DNA from: Mucilaginibacter gotjawali
Lineage (GTDB): Bacteria > Bacteroidota > Bacteroidia > Sphingobacteriales > Sphingobacteriaceae
Direction: 5' to 3'
NCBI RefSeq assembly: GCF_002355435.1
Contig: NZ_AP017313.1
Coordinates: 4,464,001 to 4,528,000, forward strand
Length of the DNA stretch: 64,000 bases
This document shows positions 35,085-44,208 of the stretch, one piece after another. Position numbers and translations under genes: made by a program. The notes beneath the pieces were generated by a model that was not told where the DNA came from, ran no database searches, and was given only the letters and a program-made list of their open reading frames with translations. The number at the start of each line of letters is the position of its first letter. Position 1 is the first letter of the stretch.

Positions 35085-37001
35085 TTAATAGGTTAATGGC
35101 GTGTTACTGTAAACATGATATTCGCCCGGGGCCAGTGTCATATTATAAGGTAATGACGTAACATTGATGGACGTACCCGAAAAGTTATCGTACCAGGTAC
35201 CAGTGGAAGGAAAGCTTAGTGCAACGGGCTCAGCTACCACATCAAAATTGCCCACTACCTCAACATTATTGGTTGGATCTAACAACTGGATAAACTTAAC
35301 AGAGCCAGCCAAATTATAAGTGAACGTAGTGGTTGTAAATACCGGGTTCTTTGTTTTCATCCTGATCATCCGCGAATAAACCTGGTATAAATGATGGCGG
35401 TTTGGATCGGCCATATACTCCCAGTGAGGTGGTTTATCACCCAAACGGCCGCCGGTGCCTGCATCGTTAATGCTCACATCGTACCCGCGCTCGCCAAACT
35501 GCCAAAGCATTTTGGGGCCGGGTGACGAGAACATAAACACGGCGCCCATTTCATCCCGTTTAAGGCCGGTTGCCAGGTCTTTTATACTGTAAGATCCATT
35601 AACATTACCATAGGCGCCATTTTTAAATTGCAGCCGTTCTTCGTCGTGGCTTTCAAAATAGGATACCAATGCATATGGGTTGGTGAAACTATAAGCATTG
35701 TAAAACAATCCTGTCAAATCCCATGAGCCACCGCTATCGTTATAACTCATTAACGCCTGCTCGCCGTTAGTGCTCATGTTGCCCCAGGTCATCATCCCTA
35801 CATTCGCCAGTTCATTTTCTTCCTGGTTGCTGGCAAAATCTTCAAGGATGACATAAAATTTGGGATCGATCGACATCATATAGCTGTTATAATCTTTCCA
35901 TATAGCCACCCTGCTGGCATCATACTGGCCCCAAAGGCCAACATCGCTACCAGAGTTGAATTGGGTAAATCCCTTGGCAAGGTCAAACCTGAAACCATCA
36001 ATATGATACTCCTGCATCCACCATTTTAAAACATTTTTTACAAAATATTTGGTTGCCACACTTTCGTGGTTAAACTGGAAACCAACATTATACGGGTGAG
36101 TGGCTACAGTATTGTACCATGGGTTATCAGCTGTTGGTGCCGAACCATTCCAATACATTTGAACCATTGGGGAGGACCCAAACGAATGATTTAAAACAAT
36201 ATCCTGGATCACCGCGATACCTTTTGCATGACAGGCATCGATCAATGCCTTTAAATCATTTTTTGTACCATAATATTTATCGGGGGCAAAGTAAAAGTTC
36301 GGGTTATATCCCCACGAATCATTCCCTTCAAACTCGCTCACTGGCATCAGTTCAAGCGCATTTACACCTAAATTTGCAATATAGTTGAGGGTGTCCTTTA
36401 TGGTTTTATAATCATGGGTGGCAACAAAATCGCGCACCAATGCTTCGTAAATCACCAGGTTTTTAGGATCAGGGCGTTTAAAGGTGGTGTTTAGCCAGGT
36501 GTAAACAGGTTGGTTGGCCCAAAAAGTGCTTACTATGCCGCTTGCCCCTGCCGGGTATGCTTTTAAGTTGGGATATACCGTATGTGACGGTGTATTTACG
36601 TATTGGTCGTTATTGGGATCAAGAACTTTTTCAGTGTAAGGATCTGCCACTTTTAAATTGCCATCGATCAGGTACTGGTAGGCATATTCTTTGGTTGGGT
36701 CGAGGTTATCTATCTGAACCCACCAACGGGTACCATCAACTGAATTTTTCATTGCTGTTGGCTGCCAGCTATTAAATTCGCCAATAACCCCTACGCTGGT
36801 TTTCTTGGGTGCATACAAGTTAAAAATAACCGATTTGCCTGAATTAATAAAGGTTACGCCATCTTTAGCGTTTGCCGGTGGGTCGACCCCTTGAGTTCCG
36901 GTAACGTTCCCGGTATTATTGTTAGAAGGAGTTTTTTTGCAAGAGGTAATACTGATCAATAATATACCGATGAGTAATAAGTACAAATTCCTGATGTTCA
37001 T
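35085..37001 (-). CDS. GH13 alpha-amylase-family lipoprotein with CBM48-like N-terminal domain
   Basis: A 638-residue lipoprotein: signal MNIRNLYLLLIGILLIS with lipobox cysteine in ITSCKK. An N-terminal CBM48/isoamylase-N-like domain (about 45-150, VGVIGEFNSWQPTAMKN) precedes the GH13 barrel. Catalytic residues are the nucleophile Asp in DGFRFDLAKGF (about 340), the acid/base Glu in VILEDFAS (about 385) and the transition-state Asp in SHDEER (about 450). The C-terminal beta domain ends with GEYHVYSN. It should cleave or transfer alpha-1,4/1,6-glucans at the cell surface. The layout is that of pullulanase- or glycosyl-transferring GH13 enzymes; exact activity is open. Confidence 0.88.
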   Translation of the reverse strand: MNIRNLYLLLIGILLISITSCKKTPSNNNTGNVTGTQGVDPPANAKDGVTFINSGKSVIFNLYAPKKTSVGVIGEFNSWQPTAMKNSVDGTRWWVQIDNLDPTKEYAYQYLIDGNLKVADPYTEKVLDPNNDQYVNTPSHTVYPNLKAYPAGASGIVSTFWANQPVYTWLNTTFKRPDPKNLVIYEALVRDFVATHDYKTIKDTLNYIANLGVNALELMPVSEFEGNDSWGYNPNFYFAPDKYYGTKNDLKALIDACHAKGIAVIQDIVLNHSFGSSPMVQMYWNGSAPTADNPWYNTVATHPYNVGFQFNHESVATKYFVKNVLKWWMQEYHIDGFRFDLAKGFTQFNSGSDVGLWGQYDASRVAIWKDYNSYMMSIDPKFYVILEDFASNQEENELANVGMMTWGNMSTNGEQALMSYNDSGGSWDLTGLFYNAYSFTNPYALVSYFESHDEERLQFKNGAYGNVNGSYSIKDLATGLKRDEMGAVFMFSSPGPKMLWQFGERGYDVSINDAGTGGRLGDKPPHWEYMADPNRHHLYQVYSRMIRMKTKNPVFTTTTFTYNLAGSVKFIQLLDPTNNVEVVGNFDVVAEPVALSFPSTGTWYDNFSGTSINVTSLPYNMTLAPGEYHVYSNTPLTY

Positions 37002-37181
37002 ATCTTTTATTTATAATTGGTTTCTTAGCTTAAACTGAATTTATGTATTTTATGTATAGAGGACATAAAATAAAAATCAGCCGGTAATAATCGGCCTCAA
37101 AAAGGACCGCTACAATTTCAACGTATAAAAGTAGAGAATTATCTTTAGATTAATAATGAGGTATCAAAAAGAATTATAAAA

Positions 37182-37203
37182 GAGCCCGCTTTTGGCGGCT
37201 CAG
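37182..37203 (-). terminator. Terminator overlapping the tdk stop codon
   Basis: Minus-strand GAGCCGCC, an AAAA loop and GCGGGCTC form a hairpin with one bulge followed by four Ts and an AT-rich run. The first arm overlaps the stop codon of the thymidine kinase gene. Confidence 0.55.
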
Positions 37204-37781
37204 GAAGCAGAATTAAGATAGCAGATCCTGCACCGGGGCTCATAGCTTTCTTTTTCGCCCAACAGGATCCGGGTGTCGTCCGGAACCAGCCTGTAGGAGT
37301 ACATGGCCGGGTTGCCGCATCGTACACAAACTGCCTGTAGTTTGCTTACCGAATCGGCCATGGCCATAATTTGCGGCATAGGTCCAAAGGGCTGGCCTTT
37401 AAAATCCATATCAAGGCCCGCTACAATAACCCGCACCCCTTTATTGGCTAAAACGTTGCAAACGTCGGGTAATTCTGCATCAAAAAACTGCGCCTCATCA
37501 ATACCTACAACATTCACGTCGCTGGCAAGGAGCAAAATAGAGGAAGCGTTTTCGACCGGCGTTGAGGGGATAGAATTAGCATCATGGGACACCAGTGCAT
37601 TCTCAAGGTAACGGGTGTCGGCCTTGGGACTAAATATTTCCACCTTGAGCCTGGCAATCCGGGCGCGGTTCAAACGCCTGATGAGTTCTTCAGTTTTGCC
37701 TGAGAACATGGAACCGCACACCACTTCAATACTCCCGCCAAGCTCACTCTTCCGCTTAAAAACATCTTCGTTGAAAACCAT
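37200..37781 (-). CDS. tdk: Thymidine kinase
   Basis: A 193-residue type II thymidine kinase. The P-loop GSMFSGKT is at about 23-30, the Walker-B-like IDEAQFFD at about 94-101, and the lasso and zinc site are given by CVRCGNPAMYSYR and RCRICY (four cysteines). It phosphorylates thymidine in the salvage pathway. It is a monocistronic gene. The 151 bases before it (37782-37932) contain the promoter and a copy of the GATTTCACCGAT word repeats found elsewhere. Confidence 0.95.
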   Translation of the reverse strand: MVFNEDVFKRKSELGGSIEVVCGSMFSGKTEELIRRLNRARIARLKVEIFSPKADTRYLENALVSHDANSIPSTPVENASSILLLASDVNVVGIDEAQFFDAELPDVCNVLANKGVRVIVAGLDMDFKGQPFGPMPQIMAMADSVSKLQAVCVRCGNPAMYSYRLVPDDTRILLGEKESYEPRCRICYLNSAS

Positions 37782-37932
37782 TTATTTTATGTTGTGATTT
37801 CACCGATTTGGATGTGATTTCACCTATTTACCAGTCATTTTAAACCAATCACCAATCTCCGGACTCTAATCTGTATCGACAAATATCAGAATTTAATCTT
37901 ATTTTTGGATAGCATTTTTCTAACATTGAGGC

Positions 37933-38985
37933 ATGAAGCAAAAGGAAGTATTTAAAAAGATTGGTGGAATTATACAGGAGCTTAGTGATCAATACGAATA
38001 CCTGAGAACGGTACCCGATGATTTGAACGACCTGGAACTTGAACTTTTTGTTGCGAACGCACATTTCCTGACGGACCACATTGAGGTATTGTGCAAACTT
38101 AACTTGCAAAACAAACCCAAACGTACCGTTGAAAAACCGGAGAAGCCTGAGAAACCTGAAAAGGCAGAGATCGCCTACGAGCAAAAATACTTTGAGCCCG
38201 TGGTTCAGCAAATGAAACACGGTTTGGATAAGGAAGAAGAGAAAAACGGGAAAGAGGCTTTAAAGGGAGATGAGCCCAAAGATGTACCCCAGGAAAAAGT
38301 GACCGAAAAGCTGAAAAAGGAACCGGCTAAAACCGCGGAATCAGAAACCACGGTTAGCAAACAACCTGAAAAATATGAGGCTCCGGAGATCGACCTTTCA
38401 TCCGCGGCACCGGCAGATACTTATTCATTTATAAGAGAAGAGCCTGCAACCATAAGGCATGAACTGATCCTGGACGAATCAATGGACCGGGATGAGGATG
38501 AAAAGCTGGAAACAGAACGCGAGCCGGTAAGGGAAACTAAAAAAACGAGATTAATATCACCGCTTACAGCAGAGACAGCTGAAGAAGAAGCGGTCACCGA
38601 AATTATCAACAAAAAACCGTCGGAAAGCAAACCGGAAACGGTTAAGGATAGCCAGGCCGCTGAAGATGAAGTTTTGACCATTAATCAAAAAATGTCGTCG
38701 CAGGTAAATGACAAAGGTATAGCACACACTGAACAGCTTACTATTAAACCAATAAGTGATATTAAACTGGCCATTACCCTCAATGATAAACTGCTGTACG
38801 TTAAAGACCTGTTTAACGGTTATAACCTGGCTTACAGCGAAGCCATAGAAATACTTAACCGCTTTAACACGTTTGAAGAAGCCGCCAGGTTTTTAAAAAC
38901 CAATTATGTTACCAAAAACAACTGGGAAAGTAAGCCGGCGACAACAGAGAAGTTTTATGCGTTGCTGAAGAGACGGTACGCTTAG
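37933..38985 (+). CDS. Charged protein with E/K/P-rich middle, uncharacterised
   Basis: The 350-residue product has three parts: a helical N-terminus (1-60, MKQKEVFKKIGGIIQELSDQ), a long low-complexity middle dominated by Glu, Lys and Pro (about 62-260, EKPEKPEKPEKAE and similar), probably unstructured, and a conserved-looking C-terminal domain of about 75 residues (TLNDKLLYVKDLFNGYNLAYSEAI, FNTFEEAARFLKTNY). Only the ends look folded. This layout is familiar from Sphingobacteriaceae, but I know no function. It is not a membrane protein. The gene runs toward rodA, with word-built inverted repeats in between. Confidence 0.7.
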   Translation: MKQKEVFKKIGGIIQELSDQYEYLRTVPDDLNDLELELFVANAHFLTDHIEVLCKLNLQNKPKRTVEKPEKPEKPEKAEIAYEQKYFEPVVQQMKHGLDKEEEKNGKEALKGDEPKDVPQEKVTEKLKKEPAKTAESETTVSKQPEKYEAPEIDLSSAAPADTYSFIREEPATIRHELILDESMDRDEDEKLETEREPVRETKKTRLISPLTAETAEEEAVTEIINKKPSESKPETVKDSQAAEDEVLTINQKMSSQVNDKGIAHTEQLTIKPISDIKLAITLNDKLLYVKDLFNGYNLAYSEAIEILNRFNTFEEAARFLKTNYVTKNNWESKPATTEKFYALLKRRYA

Positions 38986-38991
38986 TTGTGA

Positions 38992-39042
38992 GTGGTGAAT
39001 TGTGAGTGGTAAGCGGAAAATCAACTACTCACAATTCACTAC
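38992..39042. repeat. Word-built inverted repeat between convergent genes
   Basis: GTGGTGAATTGTGAGTGGT at 38992-39010 matches the complement of 39024-39042 at 17 of 19 positions. It lies between the plus-strand charged-protein gene and rodA and could fold into a hairpin for both. Confidence 0.7.
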
Positions 39043-39061
39043 TCGCCACTTACTGTTCAAC

Positions 39062-40324
39062 CTAAACAATCCCCATCCGGTTTGAATCAAGCTTTACCAG
39101 CACAAAAATAAGCATGGTGAAATTCAGCAGGGAAGAACCGCCATAGCTGATCATCGGCAAAGGTATACCGATAACCGGGGCGAGCCCTATCGTTGTGGCG
39201 ATGTTAATGATAACGTGAAAAAAGATGATCGACGCCACGCCATATCCATAAATTCTTGAAAACGGCGATCGCTGTCTTTCCGCTAAGAAAATAATCCTCA
39301 ATACTAAAAATAAATACAGACCCAAAACCACCACCGAGCCTGCAAAGCCCCACTCCTCGCCTACCGTACAGAAAATAAAATCAGTACTTTGGGCAGGTAC
39401 AAATGAGTATTTGGTTTGTGTGCCATGTAAATATCCTTTCCCCCAAAACTTACCTGAACCAATAGCAATTTTTGATTGGTTTACATTATAACCTTGCCCC
39501 CTCGGATCGCTTTTAATGCCCAATACAATATCAATACGAACCTTTTGATGGGGCTGCAAAACGTGATTGTAGATAAATTTAACGGAAAATACAAAGGCTA
39601 TGCAAATAGCCAGACCCGTAATCATAGCAACAACAAGCCGCCTGTTTTTGCGGAATAAAGCAATAATCAGCAGCGCCACTAACGAAATTACAGCAACAAC
39701 ATATATAGGGGTATATAATATTGAGGTAAGAAAAAGAATAATAAACAGTGCGCTGATAACCAGGAAATATGGCGAAAGCCCCTCGCGATACAAAACAAAG
39801 ATCAACGAATAAAAAACAAGCGTTGAGCCCATATCCGGCTGCATCAGGATAAGAAGCATAGGTACGCCTATAATAGCGCCTGCGGTTAAAAATGAGCGCC
39901 ACTCAGTTATCCTTACATTAGTTGCACTTAAGTACCTGGCAAGTAACAGGCACGTGGTAAACTTTGCAAACTCGGATGGCTGCAGTTTAAAGCCGCCGCC
40001 TAATGATATCCAGGCAGCATTGCCGCCAACGCTGCGCCCTACTACCAGTACCAGCAATAGCAACAAAAGCGTTATGCCATAAAAAGCCGGGGCAAGGGCT
40101 GTTATAAACCTGCTTTCGAGCAACAGGATAACAATACCAATGACAAGGGAAATAAGAATGTATAATAATTGTTTACTGTAATCGGTTTTAAAGTCCAATA
40201 TACCTGGGTGCCGCTCATCAAAAACAGCGGAATGAATATTAAACCAACCGATAGTACAAAGGGCCAGGTAAATAAATACCGTTACCCAATCCACATTAAA
40301 AAAGAAACTGCGCTGGTTATTCAT
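39062..40324 (-). CDS. rodA: Rod shape-determining protein RodA (peptidoglycan glycosyltransferase)
   Basis: A 420-residue SEDS-family membrane protein with about ten hydrophobic helices. It shows the SEDS signatures GGGFKLQPSEFAKF, QPDMGSTLVF and the late GIPLPMISYGGSSLL. SEDS proteins polymerise lipid II together with a class B penicillin-binding protein; in rods RodA works with PBP2. The gene is the last of the mreBCD-mrdA-rodA set and overlaps mrdA by 8 bases, so coupling is expected. It is followed by a word-built hairpin. Confidence 0.95.
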   Translation of the reverse strand: MNNQRSFFFNVDWVTVFIYLALCTIGWFNIHSAVFDERHPGILDFKTDYSKQLLYILISLVIGIVILLLESRFITALAPAFYGITLLLLLLVLVVGRSVGGNAAWISLGGGFKLQPSEFAKFTTCLLLARYLSATNVRITEWRSFLTAGAIIGVPMLLILMQPDMGSTLVFYSLIFVLYREGLSPYFLVISALFIILFLTSILYTPIYVVAVISLVALLIIALFRKNRRLVVAMITGLAICIAFVFSVKFIYNHVLQPHQKVRIDIVLGIKSDPRGQGYNVNQSKIAIGSGKFWGKGYLHGTQTKYSFVPAQSTDFIFCTVGEEWGFAGSVVVLGLYLFLVLRIIFLAERQRSPFSRIYGYGVASIIFFHVIINIATTIGLAPVIGIPLPMISYGGSSLLNFTMLIFVLVKLDSNRMGIV

Positions 40325-42332
40325 TTTCTTTACGTATAGGTTGTGCAGCCAAAAACCGGGTTAAAGAATCTTTTTTATTTTTTGCAGCCGCGCTTTTAGC
40401 TCCTTTAAGCTTCCTGCTTACGGAGTCCTGCATTCTTTTTTTAATGCTATCGGCTTTTAACGCTTTTCTTCTGTTAAAGGAATTGCTGTGCAGGTAGGTG
40501 GCAGAATCAGGTAAACGGGTAGCATTCGCATAATAATCTACGGTTATGCCTGACTCCCGCTGGCTAATGCTTCCCTTTAAATATTTTTCGACAATAAAAC
40601 TTGCAATCGGCGCGGCCCAATGCGCACCTTCGCCCGAGTTTTCTACCACTACGGCGATGGCTATTTTAGGATGATCGCGCGGGGCGAAAGCAACAAATAC
40701 AGAATGTGACTCGCCATGCGGATTTTGCGCCGTTCCGGTTTTACCACACATAACAATACCTGGTATTTTCGACTTGATGGCTGTTCCTTTGTCAACTACC
40801 GCCTGCATTCCATTGATAACCGGTTGAAAATATTGCGAATCTATCCCAACATAATTTCTAACTGTATATTCCTTTTTTATGACATTTTGTTCGCCTATCG
40901 CTTTAATCAAATGCGGTTTATAATAATAGCCTTCGTTTGCTATGGTACATTCAAGGTTTGCCAGTTGCAAGGGTGTTGCCAATAGCTCCCCCTGGCCAAT
41001 GGCAAGGGAAATAATGGTACTGGAGCGCCATCCACCTTTTTTGTAAACATTATCGTAATGTAGTGGCGTGGGGATATTACCTCTGCTTTCACCTGGCATA
41101 TCCAAACCAAGTTTCGATCCTAAGCCAAATTTACCAACGTTATTGCGCCAGTTAGCAAATGTAGCGTCTGTTTTCTTCGCCCCGTTCCTGTCCATGATCT
41201 TTTGGAAAACCATTGAAAAATAGCCGTTGCATGAAAGCGCAACTGCACTGCTTAAATTCACCAGGCCGTGCGCCTCACCGTTGTTACAAGGAATTTTCCT
41301 GTTACCCGCCTTGTAATATCCAGGGCAATAATAGGTGGTACCCGGATCAATAATACCCTCCTGTAAAGCAATCAGTGCGCTCAGTGGCTTAAAGGACGAC
41401 CCCGGAGGATATTTCGCCTGGATGGGCCTGATGAAAAACGGATCAAACGGATCTTTATAAATTCTGGCTGCATTGTTGCCGCGTTCGCGGCCAACCATCA
41501 GGTTAGGATCATACGTTGGGCTGCTTACATAGCAGAGTATTTCACCCGTAGAGGGTTCAATAGCCACTATACTACCCAACTTATTTTTCATCAATTTTTC
41601 GCCTAATTTTTGGATGTCAATATCCAATGATGAAGTTAAACGCTGACCGGCTACCGCTGCGGTATCAAACATACCGTTTGCATAACGCCCCTTTGGTTTA
41701 CCGCGCGAATCGACCATCAGGTTTTCAACACCCCGCTGCCCTCTCAAAACTGTTTCGTACGATTTTTCAACGCCGGTGATCCCGATATAGTCGCCGGCAT
41801 GGTAGTAGCCTCCAGAGCGTTTGATATCCCGGTCCTGTGCCTCGCCGATATAACCTAAAAACTGCGCGGCAACTGAATCGGGATAAGTGCGCAAATAACG
41901 TGGGGTTGAATAAAAGCCAGGGAATTCTGATAGCCGCTCCTGCAAAGACGCATACGTGGTTACCGAAATTTGCTTTTCGAACGGTGAGGATAAAGTAGGC
42001 GAGTATTTCATTGCCTTTTGCCATTGCTTGTCAAACTCCTGGCGGCTAATTCCCAATAATCTGCAAAACTCTGTTGTGTCAAATGGTTTAACCTGTTTAG
42101 GGCTCACCATAATATCGTAAAAAGGGACATTTTGAACAAGAATTTTTCCGTTTCGGTCTAAAATCGGGCCGCGGGCCGGGTTATGGATGATCTCCCTGCG
42201 AACGTTATTACTCGCGTAAATAGCATAACGGGGGTCGATAACCTGTATATAAAATAGCCTGGCTAAAAGGATGATAATGATGGTTAAAAAAATCCCGGTA
42301 ATTACATACCTCCGCTCAAAAAAACTATTCAT
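40317..42332 (-). CDS. mrdA: Penicillin-binding protein 2 (peptidoglycan D,D-transpeptidase)
   Basis: A 671-residue class B PBP with an N-terminal membrane anchor (about 12-28), an MrdA dimerisation domain (about 50-230) and a transpeptidase domain. The active-site motifs are SSFKPL (serine near 312), SCN (near 362) and KTGT (near 533). The C-terminal tail of about 70 residues is basic and rich in Lys and Ala. It crosslinks peptidoglycan during side-wall elongation with RodA and MreBCD. It overlaps rodA by 8 bases and mreD by 4. Confidence 0.95.
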   Translation of the reverse strand: MNSFFERRYVITGIFLTIIIILLARLFYIQVIDPRYAIYASNNVRREIIHNPARGPILDRNGKILVQNVPFYDIMVSPKQVKPFDTTEFCRLLGISRQEFDKQWQKAMKYSPTLSSPFEKQISVTTYASLQERLSEFPGFYSTPRYLRTYPDSVAAQFLGYIGEAQDRDIKRSGGYYHAGDYIGITGVEKSYETVLRGQRGVENLMVDSRGKPKGRYANGMFDTAAVAGQRLTSSLDIDIQKLGEKLMKNKLGSIVAIEPSTGEILCYVSSPTYDPNLMVGRERGNNAARIYKDPFDPFFIRPIQAKYPPGSSFKPLSALIALQEGIIDPGTTYYCPGYYKAGNRKIPCNNGEAHGLVNLSSAVALSCNGYFSMVFQKIMDRNGAKKTDATFANWRNNVGKFGLGSKLGLDMPGESRGNIPTPLHYDNVYKKGGWRSSTIISLAIGQGELLATPLQLANLECTIANEGYYYKPHLIKAIGEQNVIKKEYTVRNYVGIDSQYFQPVINGMQAVVDKGTAIKSKIPGIVMCGKTGTAQNPHGESHSVFVAFAPRDHPKIAIAVVVENSGEGAHWAAPIASFIVEKYLKGSISQRESGITVDYYANATRLPDSATYLHSNSFNRRKALKADSIKKRMQDSVSRKLKGAKSAAAKNKKDSLTRFLAAQPIRKENE

Positions 42333-42847
42333 TTCCGCTCTTTCTTTCTGAAAAATATTAAACCTGTAATTAAAATCAAAAATACGGTAAATAGCGAACT
42401 GAGTAAAAAGCGGCCTATAATATATGGCAATCCGGAAATGCTAAATGATTCGATAAGAAACAGGAAAAAATGGTGAACCAGGGTTAACGTTATAACATAC
42501 GTAGAAAACCACCTGAGGCCCTTATTGCTGAGTGTTGGTTCCGGTTCGTTGTCAAAACCATCCTTCTGAACGGTAACGCTGATAAAAAAGATACGCACTA
42601 AAGCAAGTATCACACATGCTGATGCGTGCAGACCGGGCGTATCATAAAAAGCATCGATGGTGAGCCCGGTAATAAACGCCAATACAAATAAAAGCACATT
42701 GGGTATTTCAAACGGCAGCAGCAGGATAAACAAAATATAAAGGAACGGCGTAGATAAATTATACAGGGTCATGTTTTTCAATAGAAAAACCTGTATAAAA
42801 ACTAAAACAAAAAACCTTAACAGGTTAATAAAAATGCTTTTACTCAT
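42329..42847 (-). CDS. mreD: Rod shape-determining protein MreD
   Basis: A 172-residue membrane protein with about five hydrophobic helices (about 5-20, 30-48, 55-72, 80-97 and 140-165). MreD is poorly conserved, so the call rests on the hydropathy, the length and above all its place between mreC and mrdA. It overlaps mrdA by 4 bases and mreC by 8. MreD links MreC to the elongation machinery in the inner membrane. Confidence 0.85.
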   Translation of the reverse strand: MSKSIFINLLRFFVLVFIQVFLLKNMTLYNLSTPFLYILFILLLPFEIPNVLLFVLAFITGLTIDAFYDTPGLHASACVILALVRIFFISVTVQKDGFDNEPEPTLSNKGLRWFSTYVITLTLVHHFFLFLIESFSISGLPYIIGRFLLSSLFTVFLILITGLIFFRKKERK

Positions 42848-43673
42848 CCTTTTTTTGCCGGGCCTCCAGGGCTTCCTGTTCTTTTGAAAACTTATTATCC
42901 ACTACATTAACGTACTCCAGTTTACTGAAATCAACTGAAAGGGTTATTTCCATATTTAATGAATACCCCCCGCCTTTTGTACGAAGGCTGCTTATTTTAC
43001 CAATGGGCACGCCTTCCGGAAAAAGTGAATAGCCCGAAGTTACCACCCATTCTCCTACCCTGGGCCGGGCATTGTTTGATACGTCCTTAAGGATACCTTT
43101 ATGCGGGTCCATATCATCACTCCACTCTACATGGCCTATTTCTTTGTTATCGGCCAGCATGGCGCTAAACTGCGAATCCTTGTGCAATAACGATTGAACA
43201 AGAGAAAAATGGTCAGATACAAATACTACCTTCCCAACAATTCCTTTGTTACAGATAACCCCCATTCCTTTTGCGATGCCTTGCTTGCTGCCCTTGTTAA
43301 TGGTAAGGTAATTATTGTTGTGGTTAACTGAATTATTGATCACCCTGGCTACGATGTAATCATATTGTTGTTTATAAACCGTATCGGTAACCTTATGCTT
43401 TGTAACGGTGTCGGCATAAAACGAAGACTTCAGGGTGTTACGCAAATGAGCATTTTCACGTGCAAGGCTGTCATTAACTTCTTTCAGGGAAAGATAGCTG
43501 TAAAACTCATCGGCCCTGGCATAGAGCCCCCCGGTAACTTTGTTTGCTGAGTTAATAAATTCTGCCCGCTGAAAGGAATTGTTTTTTACGTAGATAACAA
43601 GGGAGGTGACCTCGAAAATGAGGAACAAAAAAAATGCGTTGTACTTACTGATAAATATCCAGAGGTTACGCAT
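42840..43673 (-). CDS. mreC: Rod shape-determining protein MreC
   Basis: A 277-residue protein with one N-terminal membrane helix (about 10-28), a coiled coil (about 60-90, LSLKEVNDSLARENAHLRN) and the periplasmic beta-barrel pair of MreC (about 105-260, with VIARVINNSVNHNNNYLTINKGSKQGIAKGMGV and WVVTSGYSLFPEGVPIG). A basic/acidic tail closes it. MreC organises the elongasome in the periplasm. In this window it is not directly next to mreB: a four-helix-bundle gene and word repeats lie between them. Confidence 0.9.
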   Translation of the reverse strand: MRNLWIFISKYNAFFLFLIFEVTSLVIYVKNNSFQRAEFINSANKVTGGLYARADEFYSYLSLKEVNDSLARENAHLRNTLKSSFYADTVTKHKVTDTVYKQQYDYIVARVINNSVNHNNNYLTINKGSKQGIAKGMGVICNKGIVGKVVFVSDHFSLVQSLLHKDSQFSAMLADNKEIGHVEWSDDMDPHKGILKDVSNNARPRVGEWVVTSGYSLFPEGVPIGKISSLRTKGGGYSLNMEITLSVDFSKLEYVNVVDNKFSKEQEALEARQKKDE

Positions 43674-43688
43674 GGTTAGAGATTAGTT

Positions 43689-44193
43689 GATTAGTTAATT
43701 AGAGATTAGTTAAAAATCAAACGTATTAATTAGGGATTAGAGATTAGGTTTATGATCTGCCTGTTTTCTTAAAAAGTTGATATATCCGTTTATCATTTTC
43801 ATACACTCCTCACAATCTTCTTTAAAAGAATTAAATACTTTTACTTCAATTATGTTATTATCCATAGCAATATAAAGATGATCTATTGTCTCTGCTGCTG
43901 AGCCGCGTGCATTTAGCAGGAATTTCGCCGCGTCGGCGTAATGAAATCGCCCATGTCCTTCAGCTATGTTATTTCCTATTGAACGGGAGGATCGAATGAT
44001 TTGATCACTCAACCTATATTTCTCCTCAGCGGGGAATGACTTCACCAATTCTGTTATCTTATTTCGTAAAATTCTCGCCTTCTTCCAAACTTCCAAATCT
44101 TCAAAAGAACTCATATCTAAAATTCAAAAAATAAGTTGAATATCGAAATCAACTTTAAACAGCATTAAAGAACTAATCTCTAATTAACTAATC
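43689..44193. repeat. 23-bp perfect inverted repeats bracketing the four-helix-bundle gene
   Basis: The arm at 43689-43711 (starting GATTAGTTAATTAGAGATTA) is the exact inverted copy of 44171-44193. The left arm sits inside a longer array of ATTAG words (43678-43743) and the right one in a matching array (44168-44212). The 505-bp unit contains one complete gene. No clear target duplication was found. Confidence 0.75.
43737..44114 (-). CDS. Four-helix-bundle protein (23S rRNA intervening-sequence protein family)
   Basis: A 125-residue protein of the four-helix-bundle/S23 ribosomal family (TIGR02436-like). It has the landmarks SFEDLEVWKKARIL, RLSDQIIRSSRSIGNNIAEG, and LLNARGSAAETIDHLYIA. First known from open frames in intervening sequences of 23S rRNA genes, the family is spread through Bacteroidota genomes and its function is unknown. 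Here it lies between mreB and mreC, separating genes that are normally adjacent. The C-terminal residues KPNL and the stop codon are encoded by the neighbouring word repeat, as if the gene and repeat arrived together (inference). Confidence 0.85.
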   Translation of the reverse strand: MSSFEDLEVWKKARILRNKITELVKSFPAEEKYRLSDQIIRSSRSIGNNIAEGHGRFHYADAAKFLLNARGSAAETIDHLYIAMDNNIIEVKVFNSFKEDCEECMKMINGYINFLRKQADHKPNL

Positions 44194-44208
44194 TCTGGTC
44201 TCTAATCC

